Assembly (NCBI RefSeq): GCF_014193655.1
Contig: NZ_JACHZQ010000001.1
Coordinates: forward strand, 2,170,001-2,234,000
DNA: 64,000 nt
From: Rhizobium sp. BK313
Lineage (GTDB): Bacteria; Pseudomonadota; Alphaproteobacteria; Rhizobiales; Rhizobiaceae
Reading direction: 5' to 3'
Positions 1 to 9,300 of the stretch are shown piece by piece (the stretch's first letter is position 1; every line of letters starts with the position of its first letter). Made by a program: the position numbers and the translations under genes. Below the pieces are notes generated by a model. That model had not been told where the DNA came from, searched no databases, and saw only the letters and a list, made by a program, of their open reading frames with translations.

Positions 1-86
1 CGGTATAGGCCGCTCACTTTGAGCAGCCGGGTCTTTCACGCCCGAAATGGAGGTTTTCGCTGCGCATATTATTTTACATCGAGCCG

Positions 87-1280
87 GTGGCATTTCGGTT
101 AGACCCTCTTTTAGTCACACCTTGGCTAGATTGGGTTGCTCGGATTGTGGCCACAAACCCAGGCGTATCGTTTGGATTCGCATCAAGCCAGGTATTGTGT
201 TCTGTATTTTCGAGCCGGCTCGAAACACGCGCCGTTTATCTCTTCAACGTCAGTTCGCGCGACATCTTGGAACCTTATCAGTTTGATCGTCACGAATATG
301 CACAGGACCTATTCGGTTTTCGACCTGGTTATAACGATTCTCTCTGCAATCGCCTGAAAGAGATCGACGCTAGCTTTGAACCCGATATCATCATAAGCTT
401 TACGCAAAACCGATATCTCGAAGCGCTTTTCACTGGCCGCGTACTTTTTTGGGAACTCAGTCCCTTGCCGCGAGTGAATTCATCACTCAGCCTTTTCATG
501 GACCCGTTTGGGCATCAGGTGAATAGTATTCCGAACCTATATAAGGACCGGATAAGAAGCCTTTCGCTATCGGACGAACAACTCGCTGGAATCGGTAATG
601 TTTGGCACGAGAAGATTGTAACCCCCCTGCATTGCCATCCATTGACCCCCGAAATCAAAGAGTGGCTGTCCCCCATTCAATCGACAAAGCAGATCGCCCT
701 TCTCGCTCTACAGCCCCCCGATTGGCCAACCTATGAAGCCGCGTGGAGAAGAAGCGAGATTGACCAAATGATCATGCAGTGCACGTCCGAAATGCCGACT
801 GATTGGGTACTCGTTCCAATATTCCACCCGGACCAGAGCCTTCCAGAGCCATTGTGTAGGGCGATCGAGAGTGATTTTGCGGGTATCAGATTCCCACCCC
901 GCGATCTGTCGTCGGGTAAGAGCGAGCTATTTCTCCCCCATGTTGACGCCGTGATATCTATTTCGTCGTCACTGTCTGTGCAGGGGATATTCCACGGCAA
1001 GAAAGTCATAACACTAGGGCAAAGCCAGTTTTCGGCCTTCACCAATGGATCGATATCCAAGCTCGACGAAATCAGCCCATTTCCCTATCCAACAAGCGCG
1101 CTGATGCTGGCATTCCTATCCAACAGATATAGCCATCCGCTCGATGCATGCCTGACTGAGCCGAATTATGTCGCGAAGGCCGTTAGGACTCTGGCTGGGA
1201 ACATCGAAGCCTACTTCGATTTTTCAGAGTGGTCTCCATCTCGACTCGCGCCGTTGCTAGGCCCTGTCAAACCAGGTTGA
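87..1280 (+). CDS. Putative capsule/LPS polysaccharide biosynthesis protein (GT-B-like)
   Basis: A 397-aa protein. Its C-terminal third (VDAVISISSSLSVQGIFHGKKVITL, read here as two motifs: SSSLSVQGIFHGK and VITLG) resembles the nucleotide-sugar-binding end of capsule synthesis or Kdo-transferase-like GT-B enzymes, where a Ser-rich loop precedes a Gly-Lys-x-Val-Ile strand. No signal peptide or membrane segment is visible. The start is GTG at 87 because the same frame has a TAG at 6-8 and no ATG between; the true start is therefore weakly supported. It converges with an acyltransferase remnant and lies beside FkbH-like and glycosyltransferase genes, so a role in surface glycan assembly is inferred. 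The exact sugar and enzyme class are unknown. Confidence 0.6.
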   Translation: MAFRLDPLLVTPWLDWVARIVATNPGVSFGFASSQVLCSVFSSRLETRAVYLFNVSSRDILEPYQFDRHEYAQDLFGFRPGYNDSLCNRLKEIDASFEPDIIISFTQNRYLEALFTGRVLFWELSPLPRVNSSLSLFMDPFGHQVNSIPNLYKDRIRSLSLSDEQLAGIGNVWHEKIVTPLHCHPLTPEIKEWLSPIQSTKQIALLALQPPDWPTYEAAWRRSEIDQMIMQCTSEMPTDWVLVPIFHPDQSLPEPLCRAIESDFAGIRFPPRDLSSGKSELFLPHVDAVISISSSLSVQGIFHGKKVITLGQSQFSAFTNGSISKLDEISPFPYPTSALMLAFLSNRYSHPLDACLTEPNYVAKAVRTLAGNIEAYFDFSEWSPSRLAPLLGPVKPG

Positions 1281-1471
1281 AATCCCAGGTCACATTTTCT
1301 TTGATCGGCTTTGCGGGCGTGCCGCCGGCCAAGATATTTTCGCCAATATTTTTGGTCACCACCGACCGCGCAGCCAAAAATGCTGCCAGACCCCAATGAA
1401 ACGCCTTTCCTCAAGAAACGCCGGGGCGACTTGCAGATATTTTCTTCAACGCCGATCACTTCAACTGACAT
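1267..1471 (-). pseudogene. Frameshifted C-terminal remnant of a hexapeptide-repeat acyltransferase
   Basis: Read on the minus strand from the ATG at 1471, one frame gives KGVSLGSGSIFG and the next frame continues ARSVVTKNIGENI, then LAGGTPAKPIKEN, ending at TGA 1267-1269. Removing one base at the junction joins these into a typical left-handed beta-helix acetyltransferase C-terminus (GSVVTKDIP...GNPAK in functional members). Only about 65 residues remain of a family normally near 180-220 aa, so it is both truncated and frameshifted. Its ATG overlaps the TAA of the upstream FkbH-like gene (TAATG), as in a translationally coupled pair. It overlaps the 3' end of the convergent gene by 14 nt. 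Confidence 0.7.
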
Positions 1472-3291
1472 TAGGAGGCGCCTAACATGTTGACGGTGAC
1501 GTGGGTAGTTTTGCCTCCCTCAAGTCCAGATGAAAAGACATAACCACCGTCAGTTGGCTCAAATCCAAAATCCGGGTACATCTTGCGGCAAGGCGTATTA
1601 GCCTCAGTCTCTCGGAACTGCGCGGTAATTTTTGTCGCGCCAGTTTGGCTCATTATAAAGTCGATCACGGTGGCGAGAACGGTATTTTCAATTTCCATTC
1701 CAAGGACCCGACAACTCATCACATACTGCTGAATTTCGGCACCCTTCACGAAGACGAGTCCAACTGTTCCATATTCCGTGAACTTGTCCTTGACGCTGAA
1801 GGAGAACACCTTACCTCCTTCTCCAAAGAAGCTCTTGAAATCCTCGAAGGACCATCTCACGCCTGTCGTGTTGAACTGGTTCGTCTTGTTGACCAGTTCA
1901 TAGGCGCGTCCGAAAGACGAATGGTCGGTATCCGAAACGGTCCAGATATCGAGCTGGGTATTCAGACCAGCTAGGAACTCTTGTCGCGTCATCTTTGACT
2001 TAGCGACTTCGCGTTCGACCTGTGCCTTGAGCATATTCTCTCGGCCGGCCGATTCTTTCGAAAGCTTCACGATATTGGTTTCCGGCGCCCATAGAAGCGT
2101 CCGTCGTGTCAGGAACGGGTTAGAACCTATGACCCGTATTCCGGGGATCTGGGAAAGAACAGAGTCTCGCTCCACCGGATTGTCATCTACAAAGACGACG
2201 CTCTTTGGTGTGAGCGAAAGCTGCTGCATGGTCTCGCGTATATTCTCAACTTTCGGCAGCCAGTTGACCTTCGGGACAATGAAGTCCTCGTATTTCAGGA
2301 AACCTGTATCAACAGCGTTCGCCCATCCAGCCTTGACCAGCTCCTCGTCATTTTTCGATGCGATCGAAACCATGATGCCGCGTCGCTTGAGGTGGTGTAC
2401 CGCCTCCCAAACACCCATCGGCCAACCATCTGCATATGGCTTTCGTCGATCGGGTTGATAGTGCTCGACCAATTGGCCACGCCACATCGTATTGTCGAGA
2501 TCGAAGATAACCAGCTTTACCATGTCCATCTGGTGCGCAGTGCGGTAAATCGCCTCGATCTGACGGAAAACCGCCCGGAAAAATTCTTCCGATCGATTCG
2601 GATACATTTCCTCGATATCGGGAAGAGGGTCCATGCGCCCCGGCTCTGGAGCAGTCCAGTGAGGCATTCGCTCGTGTCCGGCCCAATCTGGATACACAAC
2701 CGAGCCGTGCGTGTAGAAATAGAGAATATCGTCAAGAAAATGCATTTTGCCGATTGAGTTGGCGATCATGTCGACGTCAGCAACAAACGCGTTACTGTAT
2801 GCTTTCACTTTGTCCGTCAGATACCTGTTTAATTCTCGCACCACGTAGGTAATGTCGTCCGGCTCGTTCAAATGCGCGAGGCCAGCGGCCCCCACTCCCT
2901 GAGGCACGATGAAGTTTGAGACTATCGTTAGGAGGCCAGTCTGGGCGTTATACGCGAGGGCCTTTTCCAACATCATATCAATGATTTGCTGGCCGTGCCG
3001 CAGCCAATCGTGATCAGTAGGGTCGGCTATCCGTACGATACCGTCGCTTAGGATGCTGCGAAGCGGTAGTTGCACGTATTGAAAGCTATATTGCTTGAGG
3101 TCTTCTGCCGATTTTTCAGGCAATTCCGCTGCATTATTAAATAGGATGAAATCGAAGGCGGCGCCGGGGAATTCCGTGCCGAACCGCTTGCAATATGCCT
3201 CGGACAGGCACGATCCGATAAAGAGCACTTTCCTAAAATCGACCGGCGTCACGTTCAAATCACTAGGGAATAAAAACTCGGAAGTTTGCAT
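1471..3291 (-). CDS. FkbH-like protein: SGNH-like, HAD-IIIC and GNAT-like domains
   Basis: A 606-aa protein with three parts: an N-terminal SGNH/GDSL-like region starting with VLFIGSCLSEAY (about 22-250), a HAD-family domain with the DLDNT nucleophile motif at 264-268 and a VFVDDNPVERD motif near 380, and a GNAT-like C-terminal third (about 430-590). FkbH-type HAD proteins load glyceryl or related three-carbon units onto carrier proteins; versions in polysaccharide clusters are thought to modify glycans. Here the neighbours are glycosyltransferases and an acyltransferase remnant, which favours glycan modification. The stop overlaps the remnant's start. No strong ribosome site is seen before the ATG at 3291. 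Confidence 0.75.
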   Translation of the reverse strand: MQTSEFLFPSDLNVTPVDFRKVLFIGSCLSEAYCKRFGTEFPGAAFDFILFNNAAELPEKSAEDLKQYSFQYVQLPLRSILSDGIVRIADPTDHDWLRHGQQIIDMMLEKALAYNAQTGLLTIVSNFIVPQGVGAAGLAHLNEPDDITYVVRELNRYLTDKVKAYSNAFVADVDMIANSIGKMHFLDDILYFYTHGSVVYPDWAGHERMPHWTAPEPGRMDPLPDIEEMYPNRSEEFFRAVFRQIEAIYRTAHQMDMVKLVIFDLDNTMWRGQLVEHYQPDRRKPYADGWPMGVWEAVHHLKRRGIMVSIASKNDEELVKAGWANAVDTGFLKYEDFIVPKVNWLPKVENIRETMQQLSLTPKSVVFVDDNPVERDSVLSQIPGIRVIGSNPFLTRRTLLWAPETNIVKLSKESAGRENMLKAQVEREVAKSKMTRQEFLAGLNTQLDIWTVSDTDHSSFGRAYELVNKTNQFNTTGVRWSFEDFKSFFGEGGKVFSFSVKDKFTEYGTVGLVFVKGAEIQQYVMSCRVLGMEIENTVLATVIDFIMSQTGATKITAQFRETEANTPCRKMYPDFGFEPTDGGYVFSSGLEGGKTTHVTVNMLGAS

Positions 3292-3543
3292 CTGGTGAAT
3301 ACCTAACCAAGAAAAATTTGGCGGTATTTAAACGATGCGATGGCAACTCGTCCATATCCAAAAAGGTACGGATGGGTTGCGTTAGCGGCCCACTGGTGTG
3401 GTATTGAAGACATCGCAGAGATGAAAATGATGAATTGCCACTCTACCCTCTTGCGAAAATACTCGTTAGGTAGCTAGTAACTCCCTGAAAAATTCTCTTT
3501 AAGATAAGTAGCAATTAATTCGAAAATTATCGCGAGGGTTGAA
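3292..3543. promoter_or_regulatory. AT-rich divergent intergenic region
   Basis: The 252-bp gap between two divergently read polysaccharide genes. It is visibly AT-rich (25 of 60 bases are G or C at 3301-3360) and should hold both promoters. I could not assign confident -35/-10 hexamers, and I see no RNA gene or ORF in it. Confidence 0.4.
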
Positions 3544-6057
3544 GTGCGTATTCGTGGCCTGTTCAAAGATCGTTCCCGTCCCTCAGCGGGGAAATCCCCC
3601 GGAGGTACAACGGAAGTCCCGGAGAGTGAACTAGCACGGGCAATGGCACTCCGCGAACGAGGCGACGTTTGGGGCGCATTCACCATCCTAGCTGCCGAAT
3701 ACAAGAGAAATCCGTCACAAGACATTGCGATCGAGCTTTCCAAGATGATCGGGACGACCACCGATTATGCTGACGTTCTGGCTGCGATGGCTTCAGAGTT
3801 CGATAATGCCCATTACTTGCATATCAATTCGGATGTCCGCGGGGCAACGAGCGATGGCGCTACACATTACTTGCTTTACGGTTGGAAGGAAAATCGCCCT
3901 CCGTCGCCTTTTTTCGACCCGTATTTTTATCGCCACAAGTACCAGGATCTAGACCCGCGCGTTTTCCTTCTTTCTCATTTCCTCAAGAATGGGAAAGTTG
4001 CTGGAACGCCCGCGAACGCGATCAGCGACGAATACTGGTTTGTCCCCACCTCTCCCACATCGGAGGAATGGCGAGACGCTCCGGCGGCGAAACTTTCCGC
4101 TAGGACGAAGGCCGTTGTCATCATCCCCGTCTATAAGGGATATGAGGAAACGATGACCTCCGTTTATCAGGCGCTGGTTTCACGACAAAACGATGAATAC
4201 AGTCTTCTCGTTGTCAACGACAAAGGCCCCGATGAAAAGCTCAATAAGGAATTACAGGCGCTCTCTGATAGAGGCCTTTTCGACTATCATGCGAGCGTGA
4301 TTAACCGCGGATTTGTTCAGACCTGCAACCACGCGATCAAAGAACTAAGCAATAATCTCGACGTCGTTTTGCTCAATTCTGACGCCTATGTTTTCCCAGG
4401 ATGGTTTAAGCGGCTCAGTGCCCATGCCAACGATCCGAACGTCGCTACAGTCACTCCTCTTTCGAACAATGCGACAATCTGCAGTTATCCGGTCGTCGAC
4501 CGCGACAACTTCCTCTCGCTCGAATGCAGCCCCCAAGAGCTGGATGCGTTCGCAAAGAAAGCCAACAAGGGTCTGGCCGTTGAAACCCCTACCGGTGTCG
4601 GGTTTTGCTTCTATATGAGCCGCGCCGTCATCAACAAGATTGGCGCGCTGGACGCTGACGCGTTCAAAGTCGGCTATGGCGAAGAAAACGACTTCTGCAT
4701 GCGGGCTCTAAACCACGGCTACAAGAACCTCATAGCAGGCGACGTCTTCGTTTTTCACACAGGCTCCGTGTCTTTCTCTGCCATAAAAGAAGAAAATTTC
4801 AACAAAGGCCAGCGCGCTCTTGAAGGCAAGCACCCAAACTATTCGCCTCTGGTGCGAAGCCACGTCATGGCCGATCCGGAACGGTACATGCGCCGCCAGC
4901 TAGACGTAGCCAGGCTTTCTTCCGCGCTCAAGGGTGCCACCGTGTTCGTGACACATGCATGGAGCGGTGGCATTAACACCTACCTCAATCATGAGCGCCG
5001 GGAGCTTGACAACCAGAAACTACCCCATGTCACAATCAAGGTTCACAGCGGCTATAAGATCACTGTCGACACCAACTATGGGCTCTTCGTTCCGAATCTG
5101 GTCGATATAGATCTCAGAACCGAATTAGGCGTGATCAAAGAGCTGATCGAGTCGATGTCGCCAAAAGAATTCCACGTCAACAGCTTCGCGGGTCTAGACT
5201 GGCAATGGCACAAGAAGCTGCTGGAATTCATCCAAAGCAGCGGCAAGCGATACAAGTATGTCTGTCATGACTATTCTTCGATCAGCCACCATTATCAACT
5301 GCTTCGGCCAGACAACATCTATAGGCACGCGCCGACCATTGCAGAGCGCCGCGCTTGGTCTACCATGATCGACGGTCGAGATAGCCCTGACGTCTCCGAT
5401 CCCGATGAGAGACTGGCTGCATACACCGTATTCCTTGAAAACGCTGCAGTGGTGGAAGTCCCGAGCAATGCTGCGAAACGCATTCTCGAGGCAGAATTCC
5501 CAAAGGTTGCCTTCAGTATCGTTCCCCACGCCGACCATCTACCCGATGTCCCCATTGCTCAACGGCGCCAGCGTGATGGAAAGATCAGAGTCGCCGTCAT
5601 CGGTGCAATCGGGCCACATAAGGGAAGCGACGTGTTGGCTTCTCTTGCTGTTGATGCCAGGAACCGAAATCTCGAACTCGAATATGTGCTTGTCGGCTAC
5701 AGCAATAACGACAACCTGCTTCAATCCTGTGGAATCTCGATCACCGGCCAGTACCGTACCGAAGGAGAGGCCCTAGCTCAGTTGTCCGAACTCAAACCGG
5801 ATATGGTCCTCATCCCAAGCATCTGGCCTGAGACCTTCTGCTACGCCCTGTCGATGGCGCTGAAACTTAAGATCCCGCCGGTAGTCTTTGACATCGGAGC
5901 CCAAGCCGATCGCGTCTCGCCGCTTAGCTGGGGGAAAACTCTCCCCATCAAGCTCGCCTATGATCCTTGCCGTCTGTCAGAGTCCTTGCTACGTCTTGAC
6001 CTCGACAAAATGTGGCGATCGAGAACGGCCGACCATGCGGCCGATCGGGCAGCGTGA
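3544..6057 (+). CDS. Bifunctional glycosyltransferase, GT2 plus GT4-like domains
   Basis: An 837-aa protein. Residues 85-155 contain the FFDPYFYRHKYQDLD-type segment often found ahead of rhizobial exopolysaccharide transferases. Residues 188-430 form a GT2/GT-A domain: VVIIPVYKGYEE at the start, the metal/nucleotide motif NSDAYV at 278-283 and an acidic GYGEENDFCMRA motif near 378. From about 460 to 820 there is a GT-B (GT4-like) domain beginning VFVTHAWSGGINTYL and including a VAVIGAIGPHKGSDVL nucleotide-binding segment. It likely adds two sugars to a surface glycan. The start is GTG, preceded by GAGGG about 6 nt upstream. GC is lower than in the phage genes that follow. Confidence 0.85.
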   Translation: MRIRGLFKDRSRPSAGKSPGGTTEVPESELARAMALRERGDVWGAFTILAAEYKRNPSQDIAIELSKMIGTTTDYADVLAAMASEFDNAHYLHINSDVRGATSDGATHYLLYGWKENRPPSPFFDPYFYRHKYQDLDPRVFLLSHFLKNGKVAGTPANAISDEYWFVPTSPTSEEWRDAPAAKLSARTKAVVIIPVYKGYEETMTSVYQALVSRQNDEYSLLVVNDKGPDEKLNKELQALSDRGLFDYHASVINRGFVQTCNHAIKELSNNLDVVLLNSDAYVFPGWFKRLSAHANDPNVATVTPLSNNATICSYPVVDRDNFLSLECSPQELDAFAKKANKGLAVETPTGVGFCFYMSRAVINKIGALDADAFKVGYGEENDFCMRALNHGYKNLIAGDVFVFHTGSVSFSAIKEENFNKGQRALEGKHPNYSPLVRSHVMADPERYMRRQLDVARLSSALKGATVFVTHAWSGGINTYLNHERRELDNQKLPHVTIKVHSGYKITVDTNYGLFVPNLVDIDLRTELGVIKELIESMSPKEFHVNSFAGLDWQWHKKLLEFIQSSGKRYKYVCHDYSSISHHYQLLRPDNIYRHAPTIAERRAWSTMIDGRDSPDVSDPDERLAAYTVFLENAAVVEVPSNAAKRILEAEFPKVAFSIVPHADHLPDVPIAQRRQRDGKIRVAVIGAIGPHKGSDVLASLAVDARNRNLELEYVLVGYSNNDNLLQSCGISITGQYRTEGEALAQLSELKPDMVLIPSIWPETFCYALSMALKLKIPPVVFDIGAQADRVSPLSWGKTLPIKLAYDPCRLSESLLRLDLDKMWRSRTADHAADRAA

Positions 6058-6082
6058 TCGCCTCTCAGCAGGGTTTTTTAGG

Positions 6083-6304
6083 ATGGCGGAAAACCGCATT
6101 AAAATTTCGGATCAGGATCTGGCTGCCATGATGGCAACTCAGACCGCCATTATGGCGAGACTATGCGACTTGCTGATAAGCAAAAACGTAATGACTCGTG
6201 CCGAGATCGCCAACGACCTGCACAAGCTGCTGTCGCATGGTCTTGTCGAAGCTCCGCGAGGAATGGGGCCATTGAAGCATCTTCTTGCATTGATCGACAA
6301 ATAA
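6083..6304 (+). CDS. Hypothetical 73-aa protein
   Basis: A short soluble helical protein starting MAENRIKISDQDLAAMM, 26 nt after the glycosyltransferase stop and on the same strand, so possibly co-transcribed. It has no recognised domain. A longer in-frame reading exists inside the glycosyltransferase gene, but the ATG at 6083 avoids that overlap. It converges with the 1744-aa phage gene, with only 32 nt between stops, and is the last gene before the prophage body. It could be host or phage cargo. Confidence 0.55.
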   Translation: MAENRIKISDQDLAAMMATQTAIMARLCDLLISKNVMTRAEIANDLHKLLSHGLVEAPRGMGPLKHLLALIDK

Positions 6305-6336
6305 GCCAGACGAGCAGGCCCCTCCCGCGCCTCAAA

Positions 6337-9300
6337 TCAACGCCCTTCGCCACGTAATTTTGCGAGCCGCGCTTGAGTGGCGTCGTGGACGATCTGCGGA
6401 TATTTCATGAGCATCATACCGCGCGCCGCTTCCCGCGACTGATTGATGACTTCCGTGACGACGTCCCGCCGCGTGGTGTCTGGCCACTGCCGATAGTCAG
6501 GCGACTTCACGATGGCATCGAGGCGCATTTTGGTCATGCGGCCGGCGATGCGCGTGAAGTCGTCATATTCGCCGTCTGTCAACGGAACGTTCCTGATGCG
6601 ACGCTCCGGCTGTGACGGATAAATCCCAAGCTTCAACATCGTCTGATTGACAGGATCGTTACTGACCTGGGTCTCGTAGATCGCGGTTATGCCCTTTCCG
6701 ATCGCGGCGTCACGGTTCGGCATGGGCTCGCCCCAAATATCCCGACGAGGATAAAGCGTCTCCGATAGGCCGGGGATTTTTGCCTTGATCGCATCCATCA
6801 CCGTGCGCGACTGGCGGGTGTAGGGATCGATCGCGCGGTTCACCTGTGAAATGCCCACTGAATATGGGACGAATGACGACAGGAAGTTGCGGATATATGC
6901 CTCGCCATAGCGGCCAGGATCTTCCACGGCCTGCATCAGCTCGGCCGGCCCGCGCATGAAGGATTCATCCAAGACGTTCTGGGTGAACGCGTGCTGAAGA
7001 CGAGCGGCGGCCTGCAGCATGTCCGCCTGTCCAGCGGCGTGCGCTACTTCGTACATGTCGGCCGAGACGCCCATCAGCATGCCCATGGGGCCAAGACGAT
7101 GCGTGTCGTACCAGATATTCCCGATCCGGACGGAATGCGCCTGGTTGCCCGCCAAGCGCCACATAGCCGATTCTTTGGGATCGGTCGGGCCGGAGCCGCT
7201 AATCAGACCTTCCGCCGCCAGGCTACCGAAGCCGATAGAGAGCGCGGTCCCGACGAGCATACGAGCCTGCGCCCGATCCTGCGCGATGGTTCCATTCTTG
7301 CCCGTGAGATCCGCGCGAATTTCAGGCGCAAGAATTCCGACCGGCGTCCGCTGGATAATCGACTGATCGATGACGTTGCCGGCGATGTGCACGAACGGGT
7401 CAATGAATTTCAGCAGCGGGAAGCCAAAGACTTCCGTGTTGGTCACGCGGCTGACCGCACGGACGAGCTCGCTGCCATGTCCCATGAGGGTAAGCTGCGT
7501 GGCTTCCTTTCGTGCGCCCTCCATCATGTCGGCCGGCGGGTTTTGCCGAATATCGGCTACGCGAGCGTCAAAGTTCGTGCCGCTCAGTCCTTCGCTGGAC
7601 GCCATACGATACGCGCGGGCGTTCAATTCCATGCTGTAGTTCATGGAACGGAAAAGGGAGTGGATCGCCGCGATGAAGCGACCAGGCAAACGGATGGCCG
7701 AACCGACCGGAAGCACCGGAACACCACGGACGGCGAGATCAGGCGTATACCCGAGCGGGCTGTAATGAAGCCCCAAGAGCGGAGAGCCTTCGATGCCGCC
7801 TGCTTTCAGGAGCGCGCCGCCGGAAATGATGCCGTCTCGAATGCCCCGCACGAGGCCAAAGGCAGAAGCCATCGCGTCGCCGAAGGTCGCGGCCTCATCC
7901 ATCATTGCCGGCTGGACAAGCTCACTGCCGGGCTGGAATGGCAATGTGTCAGGCTTTTGCCCTTGAGCGAAATTCTGAAACGCTTGCTTGGCGCCGGGCG
8001 GAAGCTTCCGAAGATCTTCACCAGGAAGGAGGGTCGTGACGCCCGTCTTCAACGACTCGATAGAGGCTTTGATCGCCGCCGGCGTGCCAGAGACGAGCCC
8101 TTTAAGCTGAGCACCGACTTCACCAAGGCGTACCGTTTCCCCTTCCCGGCCAAACTGACGACGAATGGCGCCGAGCGTAGCGGCCGCGATCGTCTCGGGT
8201 CCAGCTTTCTCGAGTGCAAGGATCGTATTGCCGACCATGTACGTGGTGTGGGTCGCCGGGCCTGAAATCAGACCATTGATCCAATATTCCAGCACCATGC
8301 GGCCGAAGGAACGCTTCTGAGCATCCCGCATGAATTTGGACACCTTGGCCGGCGTGTCGAGTTGCGCGCCGAGCTTGGCCTCCTGGCGCAACTGGAAGAG
8401 CGTCTTGCCCGTTGCAGTCTTGAGGAAAGCGTCGACGCCAGCGGCCTCGTCCTGTCCGGCGATATTCCGAAAGGCGCGGAGCGCGCGGCCAGCTTCCGCA
8501 GTGATGCCGGCAACCTGCCCCTGGATCATCTGATGGCGATCCTTGGCCAGCGCATAGGCCATGACATCCTCATCGGTGCCCGTGGCTGCCTTCTTCATGG
8601 CGGCGGAAACGTCGGTCGCGGATTGCACGAGAAGCTTGCGGGCAGCGACAATCTGTTCGGCGTTGAACGCCTGGCCGATGCTGCGGCGCTGAAGCTGCTC
8701 GAAATCCATACCCAGCGCATCGGCCAAGTCCATGACCTGACCGTCAGTCACCACGCCACGACGATCGCCTATGAAATCGTCGTTCTTGTCGGCTGCATCC
8801 CGGATAGCTCGAGCGACATCTTCACTCGTGGTGAGGTTTTCTACTCGGATGTTCCCGGCTTTGTCGAGGAAGGGGGATTGGTCTGGTCCGAAGAGGGTTG
8901 TTGGAGAGGGCGCAAGTTCAGACCCAACAGGTTTGCGAGGTACGGATCGCTGTTCGGATCCAGATACGGCGTTTCCTGCTGACCCTGTGGCGGTTCCGCT
9001 CCATCCTGGAACGCCAGCGCCTTTTCCCCCAGCCTCATTTCCGCGCGGGATGAGCGGGCCATGTTCCTCGCCACTTGGGCCGCCTGCGGCGAGAGTGTCG
9101 GGTCCGCCGCCACCTTCGTCCACTGACCGTAATCCGTCTTCGCTCGGTCCAGCTTCTGCTGAACCGTTAGCTGCGGCTTCTGTGCTGGCTGATCTGAGGG
9201 CGTTTTCGAGTTCATTGATAATCTCTGGCGGCTGCTGGGTAATATAAAGCTGTTTTTCGGAATTGATACGGTCAATTGCAGCATCAGCTTCGTGCGGCTC

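Noticed and set aside
25..42. An 18-nt exact match between 25-42 and about 13523-13541, considered as a possible attachment core
   Set aside because: It lies within coding DNA of the transglycosylase gene at one end, is not near the prophage border and has no tRNA relation; likely chance.
6305..6336. Possible attL between the 73-aa gene and the last phage gene
   Set aside because: Only 6-nt matches (agcagg, gcgcct) to the attR region; far too weak.
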